Assembly: GCA_964390055.1 (NCBI GenBank)
Contig: CAYMGQ010000004.1
Location: forward strand, 62,001 to 126,000
Length of the DNA: 64,000 nt
DNA from: CAYMGQ01 sp964390055
GTDB lineage: Bacteria; Bacillota; Clostridia; Peptostreptococcales; Natronincolaceae
Direction: 5' to 3'
In this document: positions 7,878 through 17,041 of the stretch, in pieces
Layout: each line of letters starts with the position of its first letter
How positions within the stretch are numbered: the first letter of the stretch is position 1
Translations under genes and position numbers: made by a program
The notes under the pieces: model-generated
What the model saw: only the letters and a program-made list of their open reading frames with translations
What the model was told of the DNA's origin: nothing
Database searches by the model: none

Positions 7878-9407
7878 TTAATGTTTAAAATGCCTCATCC
7901 CTGTAAATACCATGGCGATTCCCTTTTCATTGCAGGCCTCAATAGAATCCTGGTCTTTAATAGAGCCTCCGGGCTGTATAATAGCCGTAACCCCTGCCTT
8001 GGCCGCCTCCTCTACGCAATCACTAAAGGGGAAAAAGGCATCTGAAGCCAGAACGCTACCCTTTAAATCATGTTTTGTATTTCTTATAGCATTTTCTAGG
8101 GCCCAAATCCTACTAGTTTGTCCAGGACCGACAGCCAAGGTTTGCTTATCTTTGGCTAGGACTATACCATTGGACTTTACATGTTTTACAACCTTATATG
8201 CAAAAAGTAAGTCCTCCATCTCCCCCTGGCTTGGTTTTTTATCTGTGACTAGGTCCTGCTTATCCAATAATTCATTATTAGTTTCTTGTATTAAGAGGCC
8301 ACCAGCAACTTTTTTAATATCCAAGGCCCCCTTGGTCCTCTTTGAGATTTCTGGTAACTTTATCAGCCTAAGATTTTTCTTCCTAGATAAGATATCTAAA
8401 GCCTCCTGGCTAAAGTCCGGCGCTACAATCAGCTCTAAAAATATCTCCGCCATTTTCTCCGCTGTCCTAGCATCTATGCTTTCATTACTAGCTATAATCC
8501 CACCAAAAATTGATAGGGGGTCTGCCTCAAAGGCCTTGCAATAGGCCTGATAGACATTGTCTCCGCAAGCCACCCCACAGGGGTTGGTATGTTTTACTGC
8601 CACTACGGTTGTTTCCTCAAATTCCTTTAATAATTCCAAGGCCCCATTGGTATCGTTGATATTATTGAAGGATAATTCCTTGCCCTGTAACTGGATTCCT
8701 TCCACCAGACTGCCAGCCCTCCTACCTATTTCCCTATAAAAACTTGCTTTCTGATGGGGATTTTCTCCATACCTTAAATCCTGCACCTTCTCATATGTAA
8801 GGGTTAGTGTGTCCCCATAGTCATACCTACCCTTATTTAAATAGTCAGCAATTAAGCTGTCATAGTGACTGGTATGCTGAAAAACCTTTAAGGCTAGATC
8901 CCTTCGGGTCTCTAGTGAAGTATTTCCCTTTTCTTTTATTTCCTTTAATACCCTATCATAATCCGCTGGGTCCGTAATCACAGTTACAAATCTATGGTTT
9001 TTAGCAGCTGCCCTTAGCATAGTAGGCCCACCTATGTCTATGTTTTCAATTGCCTCTGCCTCTGTAACATCTTCCCTAAGGATGGTTTCCTTAAAAGGAT
9101 AAAGGTTTATAACCAGCAGGTCAATGGTCCCAATCCCTAATTCTTCTAGGGTCTTTTGGTGGTCCTTATTGTCCCTAATGGCTAAAATCCCACTATGTAC
9201 CGCCGGATGCAAAGTCTTGACCCTTCCATCTAGACATTCTGGAAAACCCGTTAACTCAGATATATCCTTGGCATTAACCCCAGATTCCTTTAACAGGTCG
9301 CCTGTACCACCAGTGGACAAAATTTCAATTCCAAGCCCTTCTAATTCCTTGGCTAACTGGCCAATACCCTCTTTATTAGAAACACTAATTAATGCACGTT
9401 TTATCAA
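7878..9407 (-). CDS. purH: Bifunctional AICAR transformylase/IMP cyclohydrolase PurH
   Basis: Last two steps to IMP. The N-terminal MGS-like cyclohydrolase domain has ALISVSNKEGI and LSTGGTGDLL; the transformylase domain has the catalytic KHTNPCG and the YGENPHQ motif. I set the start at the TTG at 9405-9407, giving MIKRALISVS as in relatives, because GAGGTG lies six bases upstream. A GTG at 9416 would add three residues but overlaps that GAGGTG and has no site of its own. It is separated from the purN stop by about ten bases, so coupling is likely. Confidence 0.95.
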   Translation of the reverse strand: MIKRALISVSNKEGIGQLAKELEGLGIEILSTGGTGDLLKESGVNAKDISELTGFPECLDGRVKTLHPAVHSGILAIRDNKDHQKTLEELGIGTIDLLVINLYPFKETILREDVTEAEAIENIDIGGPTMLRAAAKNHRFVTVITDPADYDRVLKEIKEKGNTSLETRRDLALKVFQHTSHYDSLIADYLNKGRYDYGDTLTLTYEKVQDLRYGENPHQKASFYREIGRRAGSLVEGIQLQGKELSFNNINDTNGALELLKEFEETTVVAVKHTNPCGVACGDNVYQAYCKAFEADPLSIFGGIIASNESIDARTAEKMAEIFLELIVAPDFSQEALDILSRKKNLRLIKLPEISKRTKGALDIKKVAGGLLIQETNNELLDKQDLVTDKKPSQGEMEDLLFAYKVVKHVKSNGIVLAKDKQTLAVGPGQTSRIWALENAIRNTKHDLKGSVLASDAFFPFSDCVEEAAKAGVTAIIQPGGSIKDQDSIEACNEKGIAMVFTGMRHFKH

Positions 9408-9417
9408 TCTATTCACC

Positions 9418-10056
9418 TCATTTTACTTCTTTTTCATAAATTTTGACCCTATTACCTATCACTTCCACCCTTCCCTCTGCAAATAGCCTTACTGCCAGGG
9501 GTAAGATTTCATGTTCTATATTTAAAATCTTTTTCTGTAGGCTCTCAACATCATCATGAAAATCTACATTTACCGCCCTCTGCAAAATAATCGGCCCGCC
9601 ATCTGTAACCTCGTCGACAAAATGAACTGTGGCCCCACTAAGTTTCACTCCTCTTTCCAAGGCCGCCCTATGTACCCTTTCCCCATAGAATCCATCACCG
9701 GCAAAACTGGGGATCAAGGAGGGGTGAATATTTATAATCTTGTTTCTAAATTCTTCTATTATTATATCTGGTAGGATTGCCAAATAGCCAGCCAAAACCA
9801 CTAGGTCTATTTTTCTTTCCTTAAGAAGGGCCAGCAGGGCTAAATCCCGTTCTTTGGCTGTCCCGTAATCCCTTGCCAACATACTTTTATTTTCTATTCC
9901 ATGCCTTGAGGCCCTCTCTAACCCATAGGCCTCTGCCCTATTGGAAATAACTATATCTATTTGTCCACAAATATTGCCCCTAGCTATCTCATCAATTAGT
10001 GCCTGAAGGTTGCTACCTCCTCCTGATATTAAGACTGCTATTCTTATTCCTGACAT
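9418..10056 (-). CDS. purN: Phosphoribosylglycinamide formyltransferase PurN
   Basis: Formyl-tetrahydrofolate-dependent GAR transformylase, third step of the pathway. 212 residues. ISGGGSNLQALI at the N-terminus, the catalytic NIHPSLIPSF segment (Asn and His), and GATVHFVDEVTDGGPII with the catalytic Asp are all present. AGGTGGTATT precedes the ATG, which lies within the last codons of purM (13-base overlap), indicating translational coupling. Confidence 0.96.
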   Translation of the reverse strand: MSGIRIAVLISGGGSNLQALIDEIARGNICGQIDIVISNRAEAYGLERASRHGIENKSMLARDYGTAKERDLALLALLKERKIDLVVLAGYLAILPDIIIEEFRNKIINIHPSLIPSFAGDGFYGERVHRAALERGVKLSGATVHFVDEVTDGGPIILQRAVNVDFHDDVESLQKKILNIEHEILPLAVRLFAEGRVEVIGNRVKIYEKEVK

Positions 10057-11081
10057 AATACCACCTGTTTATCTCCCTTGTGGATTTGTCCAATAAGATA
10101 GGCCTCTTCACCAGCCTGCCTTAGAATTTCTTTTGCCCTGGCCTTATCCTGGTCTCCTACTATCAAAATCATGCCTATCCCCATATTAAAGGTCTTAAAC
10201 ATTTCCTCTTCTTTTATCTTCCCCTCTTCTTGGATTAACTTAAAAATAGGAGCTATTTCCCAACTGCCTAAGTTAATATGGGCCTTAGTTCCCTCTGGAA
10301 GAACCCTTGGTATATTTTCATAAAAACCCCCTCCAGTAACATGGATAATCCCCTTAACATCTAGCTTGTCTAGAAGCTGTAAAACAGGCTTTACATAGAT
10401 TTTTGTTGGTTCAATTAAGGTTTCTCCCAGGGTTTTTGAAAATCCCTCTGGCTTATTATTGAGATCAAATTTAGGATTATCCAAGAAAATTTTCCTTACC
10501 AAGGAAAAACCATTGCTATGAATTCCGCTTGAAGCAAGCCCTATAATGGCATCCCCCTCCTGGATATCCCTTCCATCTATCATCTTTGTCCTATCTACAA
10601 TTCCTACGGCAAATCCTGCCATATCGTACTCCTCATCCTGATAAAAACCAGGCATCTCGGCTGTCTCTCCCCCAATCAAAGGACAAGCTGCCTTTTTACA
10701 GCCCTCGGCAACTCCCTTTACTATCTCGGCAACCTTGTCTGCCTTTAATTTTCCTGTAGCTATATAGTCTAGGAAAAACAAGGGCTGGGCCCCCTGGCAT
10801 AAAATATCATTCACGCACATTGCTACACAATCCTGACCTATAGTATCGTGTTTATCTAAGAGAAATGCAATCTTGAGCTTGGTTCCAACCCCATCAGTCC
10901 CCGACACCAGGATTGGCTCCCTTATGTCCTTGAGTTCTAGCTTAAATAAGCCCGCAAATCCTCCTATATCCTGTATTACCTGTGGATTGAAGGTATCCTT
11001 TACATATCCCTTCATTGCCTGGACCGCCCTCTGCCCCTCTTCCACATCTACTCCTGCCTTTTTATATGTCATATTTTCCAT
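10044..11081 (-). CDS. purM: Phosphoribosylformylglycinamidine cyclo-ligase PurM
   Basis: Makes aminoimidazole ribotide from FGAM with ATP. 345 residues from the chosen start. Shows SGTDGVGTKLKIA, the NDILCQGAQPLFFLDY segment and GGETAEMPGFY of the PurM/AIRS fold, and VTGGGFYENIPRVLP. The ATG at 11079-11081 follows GGGGGTGAATAGT, which contains the purF stop; the start lies one base beyond it, a coupled junction. The longer frame to 11108 starts inside purF without a site. Confidence 0.96.
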   Translation of the reverse strand: MENMTYKKAGVDVEEGQRAVQAMKGYVKDTFNPQVIQDIGGFAGLFKLELKDIREPILVSGTDGVGTKLKIAFLLDKHDTIGQDCVAMCVNDILCQGAQPLFFLDYIATGKLKADKVAEIVKGVAEGCKKAACPLIGGETAEMPGFYQDEEYDMAGFAVGIVDRTKMIDGRDIQEGDAIIGLASSGIHSNGFSLVRKIFLDNPKFDLNNKPEGFSKTLGETLIEPTKIYVKPVLQLLDKLDVKGIIHVTGGGFYENIPRVLPEGTKAHINLGSWEIAPIFKLIQEEGKIKEEEMFKTFNMGIGMILIVGDQDKARAKEILRQAGEEAYLIGQIHKGDKQVVLCQE

Positions 11082-11082
11082 A

Positions 11083-12519
11083 CTATTCACCCCCAGATAA
11101 TCTCTCAAAAACCTTTTTATCTCCCGACCTGGCTACCTCTATTGGGTAATTACCACTAAAACAGGCAGTGCAAAAATGCTCCTTGGCCAATGTGGTAGCT
11201 TCAATCAAACCCTCCATACTAATATAGCCCAAACTGTCAGCTTTGACCATATTTCTAATCTGTTTAACTGTTTTCACTGCCCCTATTAATTTATTCCTAT
11301 TAGGAGTATGGATTCCAAAATAGCAACTATGGGCCACCGGTGGGGAGCTAATCCTAACATGTACTTCCTTTGCCCCTTCCTTTTTTAATCTGGCAACTAG
11401 TTGACTTATGGTAGTACCCCTTATAATAGAGTCATCTATTAGGACAATCCTTTTGCCCTCTATTGTCTCCTTAAGAGGGTTTAATTTTAACCTAACAGCT
11501 AATTCCCTGCCCCTTTGAGTAGGTTGAATGAAGGTTCTGCCAATATACCTATTTTTAATTAAACCTTCCCCAAAGGGAATAGCAGAAGCCTCACTGTAGC
11601 CAATGGCCGCAGGCACCGATGAGTCAGGAACAGACACCACCATATCTGCCTCCGCTGGATGTTCCCTAGCTAATATTTGACCCGCATTTTTCCTTGCAGC
11701 ATAAATACTAACCCCATCAACTATACTGTCTGGCCTTGCAAAGTAAACATATTCAAAAATACACGAGGCCCTTTCTTCCTTAATCTCATAATATTTTGAA
11801 TGAATCCCATCCTTGTTTATAATCACAATTTCACCAGGCTGGATGTCCCTTATTAATCTAGCTCCCATAATATCCAAGGCACAGCTCTCTGAGGATATAA
11901 CATGGCTGCCATCTTCCATTTCTCCCAGGCATAAAGGTCTAAAAGCAAAGGGGTCCCTTATACCTATTAGTTCTTCCTCAGTCATAATCACTAGGCCATA
12001 GGCCCCCCTAATCAAGTCCATACTTCTTTCTATGGCCTTTACTATACCATCTCCTCCACTATTGTAGCGGGCTATTAGATTCATAATAACTTCACTATCT
12101 GTAGAGGTTTGAAATACTATCCCATCATCCTCTAATTTTTCCTTGATTATTTTTGCATTAGTCAGGTTCCCGTTATGGGCAATGGATATACTCCCCCTCC
12201 TATATCGAGCCACTAGAGGTTGAGCATTTTCTACATGACTTTCACCGGCTGAGGAATATCTCACATGACCCACACCCATATGTCCCTCCAATTTCGATAA
12301 AATATCCTCTCCAAAGACATCGGGAACTAGGCCCATCCCCTTGTGATAATTACTCCTTAGTCCATTATTAACTGCTATCCCAGCACTTTCCTGGCCCCTA
12401 TGTTGGAGGGCATATAAGCCATAGTATAATAGCCTAGCAGTCTCCTCATTATTCCTTGTATAAATCCCAAGTACCCCACATTCTTCCTTAAGCTTATTAG
12501 GATTTATTCCATTATACAT
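11083..12519 (-). CDS. purF: Amidophosphoribosyltransferase PurF (Fe-S, propeptide type)
   Basis: Committed step: converts PRPP and glutamine to phosphoribosylamine. 478 residues. The mature enzyme should begin at Cys in EECGVLGIYTR after a short propeptide; glutaminase motifs GHVRYSSAG and IAHNGNLTNA follow, then the PRPP loop VLIDDSIIRGTT. Cysteines in RASCIFEY, AHSCYFG and EHFCTACF match the four [4Fe-4S] ligands of the Bacillus-type enzyme, which makes it oxygen-labile. The start is the ATG at 12517-12519, 16 bases inside purL, behind GGAGAGGGG. Confidence 0.96.
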   Translation of the reverse strand: MYNGINPNKLKEECGVLGIYTRNNEETARLLYYGLYALQHRGQESAGIAVNNGLRSNYHKGMGLVPDVFGEDILSKLEGHMGVGHVRYSSAGESHVENAQPLVARYRRGSISIAHNGNLTNAKIIKEKLEDDGIVFQTSTDSEVIMNLIARYNSGGDGIVKAIERSMDLIRGAYGLVIMTEEELIGIRDPFAFRPLCLGEMEDGSHVISSESCALDIMGARLIRDIQPGEIVIINKDGIHSKYYEIKEERASCIFEYVYFARPDSIVDGVSIYAARKNAGQILAREHPAEADMVVSVPDSSVPAAIGYSEASAIPFGEGLIKNRYIGRTFIQPTQRGRELAVRLKLNPLKETIEGKRIVLIDDSIIRGTTISQLVARLKKEGAKEVHVRISSPPVAHSCYFGIHTPNRNKLIGAVKTVKQIRNMVKADSLGYISMEGLIEATTLAKEHFCTACFSGNYPIEVARSGDKKVFERLSGGE

Positions 12520-14705
12520 TCTAATGCCCCTCTCCAACCTTCCTCCATTTCATTGCAGGATAATTCTATAGTCCTTGAACCATTAATATCTATCTTTAAC
12601 TTATCAGCCCTTACTTGACCTAACACCCTATAAGGTATATCTGCAACTTCCATCTTATCCTTAAAGCTTTCTAAGTCCTCTTCCTTAACAGTTATTAAAA
12701 ATCTGGATTGGCCCTCAGAAAACAATATGAAGTCCCCCCTCATATTGTCATCAATGGAGATTTTTGCACCAAGTTTGCTAATAATTGCCGACTTAGCAAG
12801 ACCAATTCCCAGGCCGCCTTCACTTAGGTCTTGAGCAGACCTTATAAGGCCCTCCCCCATTGCCTCTAGGATAAAAGCCTGCAGTCTTGTTTCCAGGGCA
12901 AAGTTGATAAAGGGTACATCCCCTTTCTCCAAACCATGTATCCTGGCTAGATACTCGCTACCCCCAACTTCCTTGGTCATATTACCTAGCAGGAGGATTG
13001 CATCCCCTTCTTCCTTAAAATTCATTGTACAAGCCTTTTCCACATCCTCCAAGACCCCAACCATTCCAATAATAGGGGTAGGATAGATGGCATGGTCCTC
13101 TGTTTCATTGTATAGGCTTACATTTCCACTAATAACTGGAGTATCTAATTCCCTACATGCCTCACTAATACCTAGAACACTTTCCCTAAGTTGCCAGAAG
13201 CTTTCAGGCCTCTCAGGGCTGGCAAAATTCAAACCATCAGTAATGGCCAGGGGTTTAGCCCCACAGCAAACAATATTTCTAGCTGCCTCTGCCACTGCTA
13301 TTTTACTTCCTTCCCTTGGGTTTAGATAGCAATATCTACTATTGCAATCAGTAGTTAAGGCAAGACCCTTTTTACTTCCCTCTATCCTTAGGACACCAGC
13401 ATTAGAGCCTGGCCTTATAAATGTATTCCCCCCATGGCTTTGATTATATTGCTTATAGGCCCATTCCTTGCTAGCAATATTGGGAGACTTTAACATTTCT
13501 AACATAGTCTTATTATAATCCTCAGGCTCTTTCAAACTATTATAGTCAAGTTTTCTTAAATCTTTGAGATATTCTGGCTCAATATAATCCTTATAATATT
13601 TTGGTGCCCCATCAGAATCTAGGCTGCTGGCGGGTATTTGGCCGACTGTTTTTTCACCCTCCACAATTCTTAAAAGCCCATCATCTGTCACCCTACCTAT
13701 AACAAAGGATTCCAAGCCCCACTTTTTAACTATTTGGTCAACCTGGTTCTCCCTACCTTTTTCAACTATTAGCAACATCCTCTCTTGGGTTTCAGAGAGC
13801 ATAATTTCAGTAGCTGTCATCTTTTCTTCACTACGGGGTACCTTTAATACATCTATAAGCATTCCCCCTTCGCCAGAACTAGCTGTTTCACAGGAAGCAG
13901 AGATTAGGCCGGCAGCCCCCAAATCTTGCAGGCCAACTATATAGCCTGTTTCTAGTAACTCTAGGCATGCCTCCATAACCCTTTTCTCTAGTTGTGGGTA
14001 TCCCTTAGGCACTGAAGACGACCGTTTTTCCGCCTCCTCAGTTAATTCCATAGACGAGAAACTAGCCCCACCTACTCCATCCCTGCCCGTAGGTGCCCCA
14101 ATATATATAACCGGATTCCCTAATCCTTTAGCATTTGCCCTATATATTTTATCATGTTCAATCAAACCAACACACATGGCATTTACTAGAGGGTTGCCAT
14201 TATAGGCACTATTAAAATAGATTTCCCCTCCAACTGTGGGCAATTCCATCCCATCACCGTAATAGGCTATTCCATCCACAACGCCCCTTAATAAGTCCCT
14301 TACCCCTTCCCTATTTTCTATATCGCCAAAGCGTAAGGAATTTAACAGGCCAATTGGCCTTGCCCCCATGGCAAAGATATCTCGGATAATTCCCCCAACC
14401 CCTGTAGCTGCCCCATCAAAGGGTTCTACAGCTGAAGGAGAGTTATGACTTTCAATTTTCATTGCTATGGCTAAATTATCACCTATATCAACAATTCCCG
14501 CATTTTCCCCCGGTCCCTGCAAGACCCTTTCATTAGATGTAGGAAAATGTTTAAATAAAGTTCTAGAATGTTTGTAACTACAATGTTCCGACCACATAGC
14601 CCCATATAAATTCAACTCCAAATCATTAGGTTCCCTCCCTAATATTTGTAGAATTTTTTGATATTCGTCCTGTGATAAACCAACAAGTTTGTACCTCTCA
14701 TCCAT
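12504..14705 (-). CDS. purL: Phosphoribosylformylglycinamidine synthase subunit PurL (small type)
   Basis: 733 residues, the small PurL that acts with separate PurS and PurQ; the one-chain enzyme is about 1300 residues. Motifs: MWSEHCSYKHSR near the N-terminus, SHNSPSAVEPFDGAATGVGG, and the repeated PurM-like fold with QDLSEGGLGIGLA toward the C-terminus. AAGGAGGAG precedes the ATG. PurS and PurQ, which supply assembly and glutaminase functions, are not in the window, and there is no gap for them in the operon. They must be elsewhere if the pathway is complete. Confidence 0.96.
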   Translation of the reverse strand: MDERYKLVGLSQDEYQKILQILGREPNDLELNLYGAMWSEHCSYKHSRTLFKHFPTSNERVLQGPGENAGIVDIGDNLAIAMKIESHNSPSAVEPFDGAATGVGGIIRDIFAMGARPIGLLNSLRFGDIENREGVRDLLRGVVDGIAYYGDGMELPTVGGEIYFNSAYNGNPLVNAMCVGLIEHDKIYRANAKGLGNPVIYIGAPTGRDGVGGASFSSMELTEEAEKRSSSVPKGYPQLEKRVMEACLELLETGYIVGLQDLGAAGLISASCETASSGEGGMLIDVLKVPRSEEKMTATEIMLSETQERMLLIVEKGRENQVDQIVKKWGLESFVIGRVTDDGLLRIVEGEKTVGQIPASSLDSDGAPKYYKDYIEPEYLKDLRKLDYNSLKEPEDYNKTMLEMLKSPNIASKEWAYKQYNQSHGGNTFIRPGSNAGVLRIEGSKKGLALTTDCNSRYCYLNPREGSKIAVAEAARNIVCCGAKPLAITDGLNFASPERPESFWQLRESVLGISEACRELDTPVISGNVSLYNETEDHAIYPTPIIGMVGVLEDVEKACTMNFKEEGDAILLLGNMTKEVGGSEYLARIHGLEKGDVPFINFALETRLQAFILEAMGEGLIRSAQDLSEGGLGIGLAKSAIISKLGAKISIDDNMRGDFILFSEGQSRFLITVKEEDLESFKDKMEVADIPYRVLGQVRADKLKIDINGSRTIELSCNEMEEGWRGALECIME

Positions 14706-14749
14706 TTTTTCTCCTCCTTCTTGAAGTTCCCCATAGCTTTGGGCTAGTA

Positions 14750-15271
14750 TTATTTCATATTGGATAAATAAGATTTATAACCTAGAGATTGAAGTTTTGA
14801 GGCCTTGCCTTCCACCTCTTTCTTTAGATTCTTTCTATAATCTTCAAGTCTTTTTCTGACCTTTTCATCCTTCAATGCTAGAATCTGGCCAGCCAGGAGA
14901 CCCGCATTTTTAGCTCCATTTATAGCTACAGTGGCCACGGGGATACCCGAGGGCATTTGTACCGTGGAATATAGGGAATCTACACCCCCCAGGCTCTTGC
15001 TCTCTATTGGTACCCCAATAACAGGGAGCAGGGTTAAAGCAGCCGTAACCCCTGCAAGATGTGCAGCGCCACCAGCTCCCGCTATAACAATTTCTATTCC
15101 CCTATCCCCTAGCCCACTGGCAAATTCAAAAATCTTTTCGGGTGTTCGATGGGCGGATATAATGGTATATTCATGGGGTATACCTAACTCTCCCAATATT
15201 TTGACTGCTTCCTGCATTATAGGTAAGTCTGAATCACTACCCATGATAATACTTACTATTGCTTTTCCCAT
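14750..15271 (-). CDS. purE: N5-carboxyaminoimidazole ribonucleotide mutase PurE
   Basis: 173 residues. Class I-like PurE: GSDSDLPIM, the SAHRTPEK segment with the catalytic His, AGAGGAAHLAGV and VQMPSGIPVATVAI. Class I enzymes normally depend on PurK, which is not present here. CAAGGAGGAG precedes the ATG. First gene of the cluster; a terminator separates it from the permease gene upstream (15369-15399), so I expect a separate promoter in the roughly 100 bases between, although none is convincing by eye. Confidence 0.95.
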   Translation of the reverse strand: MGKAIVSIIMGSDSDLPIMQEAVKILGELGIPHEYTIISAHRTPEKIFEFASGLGDRGIEIVIAGAGGAAHLAGVTAALTLLPVIGVPIESKSLGGVDSLYSTVQMPSGIPVATVAINGAKNAGLLAGQILALKDEKVRKRLEDYRKNLKKEVEGKASKLQSLGYKSYLSNMK

Positions 15272-15368
15272 TATTATTTCTCCTCCTTGTAGGATTTTTG
15301 CAGACTATCTAGATAGATCCCTATTATGTATAATATCCTAAAAAATCATTTCTAAAATTTAAAATGTT

Positions 15369-15399
15369 TAAAAAACAGCTAAGGATCCTTAGCTGTTTA
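15369..15399 (-). terminator. Intrinsic terminator after the purine permease
   Basis: Perfect palindrome AAACAGCTAAGG/CCTTAGCTGTTT (15373-15398) followed on the minus strand by TTTTTT. It lies just beyond the permease stop codon and before purE, so the riboswitch leader upstream of the permease may not control the whole pur operon. Confidence 0.85.
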
Positions 15400-15402
15400 C
15401 AT

Positions 15403-16749
15403 CTAGTGCGGTAATACAGTAAATTTCAAAATAAATAATATAACTAGTATATAAACCGTTGGGTGCACTTCCTTACCCTTACCGGTGCTTAGCTTTGCAA
15501 GCATGTAAAAAATTAATCCTCCAGCAATACCATTGGCTATGCTATAGGTAAAGGGCATAAGGGCAATGGTGAAAAAAGCTGCTAGTGCCTCTGTAAAATC
15601 ATCAAAATTAATTTTACTTACTGTCCCCATCATCAAGACCCCTACAATAATTAAGGCAGGAGCTGTTGCTTGACTAGGAACCATTAGGGCAAAGGGAGCT
15701 GCAAATATTGAAACTACAAATAGAAGTCCCGTTGTCACAGCCGTTAAGCCAGTCTTACCACCTTCAGCAACCCCTGAAGCCGATTCTACATAGGTAGTTA
15801 CTGTGGAGGTACCCAATAATGCTCCTATGGCAGTGGCTACCGCATCAGATAATAAGGCCTTGTCCAGATTAGGTAAATTACCCTCTTCATCTAACATTCC
15901 CGCCCTTGTAGCCGTCCCGATTAATGTTCCTATAGTATCAAACATATCTACCAATGCAAAGGAGATAATCACAGTGACAACGCTTACTATAGTACCTAGC
16001 AAACCAACCCCTTCACTACTAAATAAGCTGGCCAAATCCATTTTAAATAAAGTAGGACTAATATCAAAGGAAAAGTCCATCGCTAGGGAAGTATCTGTCA
16101 CACCCATGGGTATACCAATGAGCATTGTGGCAATGATACCTATTAATATAGACCCCTTAACTCCTTTTATCATTAAAACACTTGTGATTATCAGGCCTAT
16201 AACCGCTAACATTACCTTGGGATCCTGGAAACTTCCCATGGCCACTAGAGTTGCCTCATCCCCTATGACTATCCCAGCATTTATAAAACCTATTAATGCA
16301 ATAAATAATCCAATACCACCACCAATGGCATTTTTTAGTGAGTCAGGGATTGCTTTTACAATAGCGGTCCTAAGACCCGTGATAGTTAAGATTATAAATA
16401 AGATTCCCGAAAGAAAGACTATGCCTAGTGCCTGCTCCCATGTATAACCTAGGTGGCCCACTACCCCAAAGGTGAAAAAAGCATTCAAGCCCATACCCGG
16501 AGCTTGGGCAAAGGGGATGTTAGCATAAAAACCCATTATTAATGTGCCTATTGCCGCTGAAATACAAGTCGCTAAAAAAACCGCATTGAAATCCATACCG
16601 GCAATTGATAGCATATCGGGATTTACAAATAATATATATGCCATTGTTATAAAGGTTGTAGTTCCCGCAATCACCTCAGTCTTTACATCAGTTTTGTTTT
16701 CAGTTAGCTTAAAATACCTGTCTAGCCTCGATGCATTATTTTGACTCAT
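15403..16749 (-). CDS. pbuG: Guanine/hypoxanthine permease, AzgA/PbuG type
   Basis: 448-residue NCS2-family membrane transporter, about twelve or more hydrophobic segments. Hallmarks of the AzgA/PbuG branch: MAYILFVNPDML and PFAQAPGMGLNAFF near the N-terminus, the DMFDTIGTLIGTATRAG block, and the TVTTYVESASGVAEGGKTG segment. Expected to import hypoxanthine and guanine with protons. The leader carries a guanine aptamer, a ykkC-class aptamer and an upstream PurBox pair, which strongly supports a purine substrate. AAGGAGGC precedes the ATG. Confidence 0.92.
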   Translation of the reverse strand: MSQNNASRLDRYFKLTENKTDVKTEVIAGTTTFITMAYILFVNPDMLSIAGMDFNAVFLATCISAAIGTLIMGFYANIPFAQAPGMGLNAFFTFGVVGHLGYTWEQALGIVFLSGILFIILTITGLRTAIVKAIPDSLKNAIGGGIGLFIALIGFINAGIVIGDEATLVAMGSFQDPKVMLAVIGLIITSVLMIKGVKGSILIGIIATMLIGIPMGVTDTSLAMDFSFDISPTLFKMDLASLFSSEGVGLLGTIVSVVTVIISFALVDMFDTIGTLIGTATRAGMLDEEGNLPNLDKALLSDAVATAIGALLGTSTVTTYVESASGVAEGGKTGLTAVTTGLLFVVSIFAAPFALMVPSQATAPALIIVGVLMMGTVSKINFDDFTEALAAFFTIALMPFTYSIANGIAGGLIFYMLAKLSTGKGKEVHPTVYILVILFILKFTVLPH

Positions 16750-16785
16750 TGATATAAGCCTCCTTGATTTATAATAGATTATTAA

Positions 16786-16842
16786 TAAAAAACAAAACCG
16801 GACGGATAGATGTCACATATTAGTGAAACCTATCCGCCCGGG
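16786..16842 (-). terminator. Regulated terminator of the purine permease leader
   Basis: Minus strand CCGGGCGGATAG pairs with CTATCCGTCCGG (one G-U pair), with an inner TTTCAC/GTGAC helix, followed by TTTTGTTTTTT. The 5' arm shares CCCGGGC with the 3' edge of the ykkC-class aptamer, so ligand binding there should block the terminator. Confidence 0.88.
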
Positions 16843-16929
16843 CTTTTTTCCCATCGGTGTAGCATTTAAATAATGCCTGTACCGCTTGGACCAGCTTCTT
16901 CAATTAAAAAGAACGGAACCCTAGGTACA
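16834..16929 (-). ncRNA. ykkC-class riboswitch aptamer, probably PRPP (subtype 2b)
   Basis: On the minus strand: ACCTAGGGTTCCG at the 5' side, a variable hairpin TTCTT/AAGAA, GCTGGTCCAAGCGGTACAGG, a second variable hairpin GCATT/AATGC, ACACCGATGGGAAAAAAG, and GCCCGGGCGG at the end. The CTAGGG-TTCCG, GGTCC-AGCG-TACA, ACACCG and GGGAAAAAAGCCCGGG blocks are those of the ykkC RNA family. Members of that family bind guanidine, ppGpp or PRPP. Location directly after a guanine aptamer and before a purine gene matches the described guanine-PRPP tandem arrangement, in which PRPP turns expression on. The ligand assignment is inference. Confidence 0.85.
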
Positions 16930-16934
16930 CTTTC

Positions 16935-17003
16935 ACCCATAGTAGAATGATTTACGGTCATTCGGTAGATACTGCCAAACCTTATTATCAGCATTATATG
17001 AGT
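16935..17003 (-). ncRNA. Purine riboswitch aptamer, guanine/hypoxanthine type
   Basis: On the minus strand P1 is ACTCATA/TATGGGT, P2 is TGCTGA/TTGGCA with loop TAATAAGG, J2/3 is TATCTACC, P3 is GAATGA/TCATTC with loop CCGTAAA, and J3/1 is TACTATG. These are the conserved blocks of the purine riboswitch. The discriminating position (74 in xpt numbering) is C in TACTATG, which pairs with guanine or hypoxanthine; adenine switches have U there. It lies a few bases 5' of the ykkC-class aptamer. Confidence 0.93.
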
Positions 17004-17041
17004 TTTTATTTGTAAATTAGTTTATCCTTTAACTTACGCAA

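Noticed and set aside
7912..8544. Open frame of 210 codons antisense to purH
   Set aside because: Shadow of a strongly conserved coding gene in the opposite strand; no start signal.
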